This document shows, one piece after another, positions 58,723 to 64,000 of a stretch of DNA of 64,000 bases. Position 1 is the stretch's first letter. Every line of letters begins with the position of its first letter. The stretch is from NCBI GenBank assembly GCA_030762895.1, contig CM061062.1, forward strand, positions 139,917,104 through 139,981,103, read 5' to 3'. The DNA comes from Sophora flavescens. Its lineage: Eukaryota; Streptophyta; Magnoliopsida; Fabales; Fabaceae. The notes beneath the pieces are model-generated. The model was not told the DNA's origin. It was given only the letters and a program-made list of their open reading frames with translations, and ran no database searches. A program made the position numbers and the translations under genes.

Positions 58723-59971
58723 TGTGACACCCTCTATCCCGCATGTTATACAAAGCGTTAAAAGGTAAAGATAAAAAATTAAAACATGCATTTATTTCAT
58801 AAAATAAAAACCGGATAGAAAGCACCACATTGTAACGTCTCAACACGGAAAAACATAAAAATTTGTAAAAAGATAAAACGTAAACATGAACATCAAAGGC
58901 ATAAAATATAACCCAACCACGATGTCACATACAGAGCTGGTATAACCGTTCCAGAATAAAATCCTCGGAATAAAATTGAAACTGAAACTAAAAACAACTA
59001 TAACTACTGATAAATCCTAACTAGAGTCGCGACTCTTCAGAGTCACTCCTCCACTGGCTGCTCACCGTCCTCTGCATAAAGAGATACATGCCAACAATAG
59101 AAACAGAAAACGGTGAGCAAGAAAACGTATAAACACATTGGCATGGAGATAGTAAGCTAGATGAACATACATCATATACATAGCATTTCCATCATTTAGC
59201 ATCAACATATAATTATATCAACATATTAAATCAATCTCCACGTATGCTATGCGGTGCAACACTACTCCGCTACTCCAGTATGCATGTGGATCCAAACTAT
59301 CTCAGGAAGGCAACTTCGGAGTTACATATCCACATTGTCCAAAAAGCACCAACACTAGCAGTCCACCAAACCATGGGTGAACCCCTTGGATAGCCAACAC
59401 ACCATAACGAGGGTATGCCACCTCGGGGGCACACGGTTTACCAACCCTTGGGTAAACCACCTGAGACTTGGCCAGATCGTCGTACTCTAGGACGACCTCC
59501 CCATGGTTGAAATTCCCCCACTACAACTTCAACGTATGAATGGATGAGCACAACAACAAACAAGGCAACCAACTCCTTTGCCTGGGCCAATAAGCACCCA
59601 AGACTTATCACCAACATCAACGTCAACACCATAACCCTTCTGGATCAAGGCCCCCTTAGCCAAAAAGCACTCAGGTTCAACTCATCAACACCTCGACCAA
59701 AAAGCATCGAGGCCACTTTGGCCAAAAAGCACCAAAGTCTATCAACGTGCGGTAACCCACCGGGCACCGGCTTAACCAACTTGTTATGCTTGTTTATCTT
59801 AATTAATATTTAATTAAGTTATCTAACTTGTTATCATTCAATTGGTGTATTATTTCATCATTTGGGGACTTTTGGGTATAACTACCCTTTAATCCTTTAG
59901 TTCACGTAACTATTCTAATTGGGAGAGCACAGGCGTGCTCCCTGTTAAGCACGACCGTGCTTCTTGGTGTG
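58723..59971 (-). repeat. A': LTR related to family A, cut by element E
   Basis: It begins exactly at an LTR end (TGTGACACCCTCTATCCC) and follows family A through CTCACCGTCCTCTGCATAA and the palindromes AGCACAGGCGTGCT and AAGCACGACCGTGCTT. It is more diverged than A1-A6 are among themselves. E is inserted after TTGGTGTG. Confidence 0.8.
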
Positions 59972-60235
59972 TGATAAGCCTTTGGCTTATCTAGTTTTAT
60001 AACTAGATGGACTGTGGTTTTTGTGCAAATTATTCGAGTTCAATCTCGTTTTCGCCCAAATTTGGCCTTGTTTTGTTCCTAAGTAGACTTTTACTCGTTC
60101 TAGGTATTTTTAGTAGTTTTTAGTCTATTTTGAGTAGAATTACGCTTTTTGTGTCTTTTTATTGTTTCAGGTTAGAAGTGAAGCTCCGGGAGTCAAGGAA
60201 AGTCAAGAAATAGTGGAAATTGCCATTCTGGAGAT

Positions 60236-60630
60236 GCTCGCCCCGCGAGTGTATGCTCGCCCCGCGAGTCTGAAGATCAGCTAAGCAGCAACGTCATCAA
60301 TTCTGTCTCGCCCCGCGAGAATATCCTCGCCTCGCGAATCATGAAGACCTGCAAGACAGAGACCATCACGACCTAGCCATGATGAAGGTCACGGCTGTGA
60401 CAGATTAAGGTTTGAAGTCTCGCCCCGCGAAAGTCATCTCGCCCCGCGAGAGTTTGAAGACCCTGGAAGACAGAGACCATCACGGCCTAGCCGTGATGAA
60501 GGTCACGGCTGTGACAGAGTGAAGTTGGAAGACTCGCCCCGCGAATACACTCTCGCCTCGCGAGAATCCAAAATTGAAAGCGCGCCAAAACTAAAATTCG
60601 CCTCGCGAAAGGGTGTTCGCCCCGCAAGAG
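60236..60630. repeat. Five pairs of TCGCCCCGCGA palindromes in E U3
   Basis: Pairs start near 60238, 60307, 60418, 60532 and 60597, the two members 7-9 bp apart. Between them, at 60360-60405 and 60475-60520, lie TCACGGC-type pairs (ATCACGGCCTAGCCGTGATG then GGTCACGGCTGTGACAGA). Two palindrome types thus share one promoter-proximal block. Confidence 0.88.
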
Positions 60631-60646
60631 GCCGAGAACCAGAATC

Positions 60647-60657
60647 CTTATTTATAG
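60647..60657 (+). promoter_or_regulatory. Possible TATA box of E
   Basis: CCTTATTTATAGG lies 20 bp after the last palindrome pair and about 675 bp into the LTR. The match to a TATA box is only fair. Confidence 0.45.
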
Positions 60658-61502
60658 GCTGTTTCAGATCAGAATGGGGATCCAAGTTGTTATCCACTTG
60701 TTTTAGATAAGTTTTAGGACGAATCCTTGTTTCTGGAGCTGCGTCTCCCTTCGCTTTTCTTTTCTTATTTTATTATGGAGATTATGTCGGATTGTTTGTG
60801 CGTCGTCACGGGCATGAGGAACTAATCCCCTCGTCCGAGGGATCAATGAAGCCGCCCATGACGGTATAGTGTTCATGTGATGTATGTTTTTCTCCCCTTC
60901 TCTCAATGAATGTTTTCCAATTCTGATTTGAATGCGTTGATCATATGTGTTGCGTGATTGACTAGTTAAACGTGTTGAGGCCGGTCGGCGATTCGCGTTT
61001 TAGAACTTGGATTGGAAACACTAATTGAATAATGAGCACGACAGTGGATTTATGAGATTAGTGCAACCTTATAGGGAACAAGAATTAATAGAATTCGAGA
61101 TTAGGTTTATGAGACCTAGTAAGTAATTAATCCAATCGTCGAATACGTCCTATTGAGCACGACAGTGGATATAGGAGAAATTGGGGGTCCCGGTTGACAT
61201 TGTAATTGAACTTAGGGAGGAATTCATCATCACTTGGGTACTATACATGATTGGGTAGGTGGATTTGAGACCTTGGATATTTTAATTTCTGATTTTAAAA
61301 CCTTAGCTTTAATTGATTTGTTATTGAATTGAGATAATAATCTCTCTCTCTCAACCACTTTCCTCACTTGACCAAACGTATCTGATTTCCCGCGGATTAG
61401 TTGAATTGGTAGCCCAATCCCTGAGTTCGACCTCGGTAATTACTTACCGTGTTTATTTTATTACTTGCGACGACCCGGTACACTTGTCGGTGACACCCAA
61501 CA

Positions 61503-61530
61503 AGTTTTTGGCACCGTTGCCGGGGATTGG
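61503..61530 (+). other. Primer binding site of E
   Basis: AGTTTTTGGCACCGTTGCCG followed by GGGATTGG, the Athila-type tRNA-Asp PBS, directly after the LTR. Confidence 0.87.
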
Positions 61531-61660
61531 CACAACCAATTTTCCTAATTTTTAGGAAATTTGATTGATTGGTTAAGTTGATTTTATTTTTATTTTTCTG
61601 TTATTTCCTTATTATTTCTCTCTACTTCTTTGATTCCACTTGGTCTTGCCGTGTTTTTGT

Positions 61661-63393
61661 ATGCGAGGTACCCTTTCACAAGAGGACCTGCTATTTGATT
61701 CAGAGATCACCAGGACCGAGACGAGATTAAGGAAAGAAGCCAGGGAACGGAAGAGACTTGAAGGAATTAAAATAGAGGACATGGCTGAAGAAAACCCTCC
61801 TCCTCCTCCTCGTTACAAGCCTCTCTTCGAGTACGATCTACCCAGCTTGGGTGATTGTGATTCTTCTATTGTGAGGGGCAACCTGAATACAGACTCCTTC
61901 AGAGTGGAGGGATGTGTCACATTCCAGATCCGTGAGAATCAGTTTGAGGGGAGTGGCAAACAGGACCTCATAGACACATCACTCGCTTCCTTGAAGCTTG
62001 TGACTTACTGAAAGACAAGAGGAGTCTCACAAGATGAGTTTCGCTTGCGGCTTTTCCCTTTCTCTCTTAGGGATGTCGCTCGCGATTGGGTTGATGATTT
62101 GGATAGGAACAAAGATCGGAACTTGGGAGCAAATGGCACAAAAGTTCCTAACCAAATATTTTCCCACAAGCAAGAATTGCCGTCACATCCTTCAGGCAGA
62201 CAGAAGATGAAACCTATAATGAGGCCTGGGAGAGGTACAACGGGCTCCTGAGAAGATGCCCTTCAGCGTTCTTTGACCCGGTCTCCAAAGTTCAGCATTT
62301 CTTTAACGGGTTGAGGGGACGCTATCAGATGAACTGTGATGCCGCAGCTGGCGGTTCTTTTTCCTATTTATCAGCTGAGGATGGATGGGCATTATTGGAA
62401 AAGATGTCATATAATGATTACAACCGTGGTAGGGAAACCTCAAGTGGAATCAGTTCTGGGACAATGGAAGCCATTCTTGAGCAAAACAGATTGTTGAAGA
62501 TGCAGATCGAGGCTTTGTCTGGGAACAAGAAGGTTAATGCGATACACGAGGGAATGCCTCCGGGATGTGAAAATTGTAATGGAGATCATGACACTCGGAG
62601 CTGCCCATTCAACTTCTCTCAGGAACATGTGGACTCATGCCACAACTTCTATGACACTATGCCCCAGAATAACTATCAGAGGAACAGACATAATGACTAC
62701 AATCAGAATCAGAATAGGGGGTATATGAGGAGAGACCATCCGGGTTTCGCTTGGAGTGATGCTAATGGTGGTCTAGCCGGTCAACAACATCCTCAACATA
62801 ATTGGCAACAACCTCCATAGGGTCTGAGGCCAAACATTGGAATCCAGCAGCGTAATACTCAGCAGGCTCTTCAGGGGCCTAATAAGTTGCAACTAACAGA
62901 TAGTGGAAGACAACCGTGGGAGCTGGCTTTTGAGAGGATAAGTGCAGCAGTAGAGAAATCGTCAATCAACACGAACGCTGCCATTGACAAGTTGGCGACT
63001 CATACAGGGTGGGAAATTCAGAATATTGAGACGCAGATAGCTCAGCTCGCGAAGCAACTAAATGAACGTCTCCCAGGCACTTTCCCAAGTGATACCGAGA
63101 ACAACCCTAAGAACCATTACAATGCCATAACAATCAGGAGCGGTAAAGTGTTGGGATCTAATAGGGGTGCAACTAGTTCTCAGGAAGACAAGGCCCCAGA
63201 ACAACCACATGTTGAGGAAGAGCAACCTGAGAAAGAGAAGTTGGCAAGTGACAAGGCACCAGAGCAAAGGGGAAGGCTGAAGCTCGTGGATGAAGAGTTC
63301 CGAAAGAAGAAGTGGGTTGAACCCCAAGACCTCCCGCCCTACATTAAGGTACCACATCCTGAAAGATTGAAGAAGCCTCAACAGGATAAGTAG
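61661..63393 (+). pseudogene. E gag, interrupted by stops and a frameshift
   Basis: A plausible start is the ATG at 61661, with MAEENPPPPPRYKPLFEYDL at 61781 as an alternative. The gag core FRLRLFPFSLRDVARDWVDD follows a TGA stop at 62009. A frameshift near 62125-62300 moves to the frame with GRYQMNCDAAAGGSFSYLSA and the zinc knuckle CENCNGDHDTRSC (spacing CX2CX3HX4C, one residue shorter than in G). TAG stops lie at 62818-62820 and 63391-63393. The C-terminal part has IETQIAQLAKQLNERLPGTF and an acidic/basic tail. Gag would form particles. Confidence 0.88.
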
Positions 63394-64000
63394 TTCAACA
63401 AATTCCTTGATGTCTTCCGCAAACTTCAGATTAACATTCCATTTGCGGAAGCCTTGGAACATATGCCATCGTATGCCCGGTTTATGAAGGAACTTCTCAC
63501 CAAGAAGCGGAGAATAGTGGATGAGGAAACGGTTGCTTTGACCGAGGAGTGTAGTGCCATTCTTCAAAGAAAACTACCTCCAAAGTTGAAGGATCCCGGT
63601 TCTTTTTCGATACCATGCACCATTGGGGGGATGACTGTAGGGAAGGCATTATGTGATCTAGGGGAAAGCATCAACTTGATGCCCCTCTCTATGATGAAGA
63701 GGTTGGGGATCAAAGAAGTCAAGGATACACGGATGTCACTCCAACTGGCCGATCGTTCTGTAAAATATCCTTATGGGGTGGTCGAAGACTTGTTAGTAAA
63801 GGTGGACAAGCTTATATTTCCGGCGGACTTTGTAGTGCTTGATATGGATGAAGACGCCGAGATCCCTCTCATATTGGGTAGGCCCTTCTTGGCCACTGGG
63901 GGTGCCTTGATAGATGTGCGACAAGGGAAACTCGCTCTAAGGTTGCAAGATGATGAGGTAGTCTTCAATCTCTTTGAAGCAATGAAGCACCCTGCAGAGA
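63394..64000 (+). pseudogene. E aspartic protease, open to window end
   Basis: In the same frame as the second half of gag: FRKLQINIPFAEALEHMPSY, RKLPPKLKDPGSFSIPCTIG, the active site ALCDLGESINLMPLSMMKRL (DLGAS-like, with Glu for Ala), FVVLDMDEDAEIPLILGRPF and GALIDVRQGKLALR. This is the Athila protease. RT would follow outside the window. Confidence 0.88.

Larger units (their letters stand above)
59972..61502 (+). repeat. 5' LTR of E
   Basis: 1531 bp, from TGATAAGCCTTTGGC to GACACCCAACA. U3 holds ten CGCCCCGCG-type palindromes (60236-60630) interleaved with two CACGG/CCGTG pairs, then a TATA-like site. The U5 end shares CCCAATCCCTGAGTTCGACC with F. Confidence 0.88.
59972..64000 (+). mobile_element. 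Element E: Athila-like retrotransposon, 5' part
   Basis: The 5' LTR is 59972-61502, followed by PBS, gag and protease, running off the window. Orientation is plus, opposite to the neighbouring chromoviruses. Stops and a frameshift in gag mark it as non-functional. Confidence 0.9.

Noticed and set aside
63058..63567. 169-codon minus-strand frame
   Set aside because: Shadow of the E gag-protease frame on the plus strand, whose Athila motifs are clear.

Overview
The window is a gene-poor, repeat-packed block of nuclear DNA from a flowering plant, probably a eudicot with a large genome. The sequence does not fix the species. No host gene, tRNA, rRNA or CRISPR array was found. Nearly every base belongs to an LTR retrotransposon or a fragment of one. 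Two Ty3/gypsy groups are present. One is Tekay/Del-like chromoviruses: PBS TGGTATCAGAGC against initiator tRNA-Met, C-terminal chromodomain, LTRs of 2.6-4.4 kb. The other is Athila-like elements: PBS of the type TGGCGCCGTTGCCGGGGA, matching tRNA-Asp, with LTRs of 1.3-1.5 kb.

Layout. Bases 1-30810 hold a tandem array of a non-autonomous chromovirus-like element, called A here, read on the minus strand: six LTRs separated by five internal domains of only 200-292 bp. Each internal domain keeps little besides a polypurine tract, a small hairpin and a PBS. A solo LTR (3539-6974, TSD AAAAG) sits in LTR A2. A complete 13.4-kb chromovirus, element B (9996-23436, TSD TTCAT), sits in LTR A3. A6 is cut at 30810 and joined to a truncated B-like LTR, B' (30811-32941), which abuts chromovirus C (32942-54520).

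The right LTR of C carries the Athila-like element F (40714-52491, TSD ATACT), which encodes an unfamiliar ORF instead of gag-pol. The 3' LTR of F carries the Athila-like gag-protease element G (46792-52469, TSD GTACA). G has only one LTR although it is flanked by a target-site duplication. C itself interrupts the pol of chromovirus D (54521-58722). The RT of D was also hit by a hAT-like MITE. The LTR of D runs into an A-related LTR, A' (58723-59971), which is broken by the plus-strand Athila element E (59972 to the window end).

How the parts relate. No element shows an intact gag-pol reading frame. B is youngest by structure (paired LTRs, perfect TSD, intact integrase DDE residues) but is frameshifted in several places. 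C has lost catalytic Asp residues in RT and integrase. D, C and E carry in-frame TAG stops where CAG is expected. A, F and G lack RT and integrase and could only have moved using enzymes from relatives. The observations most worth a second look are paired GC-rich palindromes recurring in unrelated LTR families, a hairpin kept in the minimal A domains, the unknown ORF of F, the one-LTR structure of G, and an acidic ORF near the LTR 3' ends of B and D.
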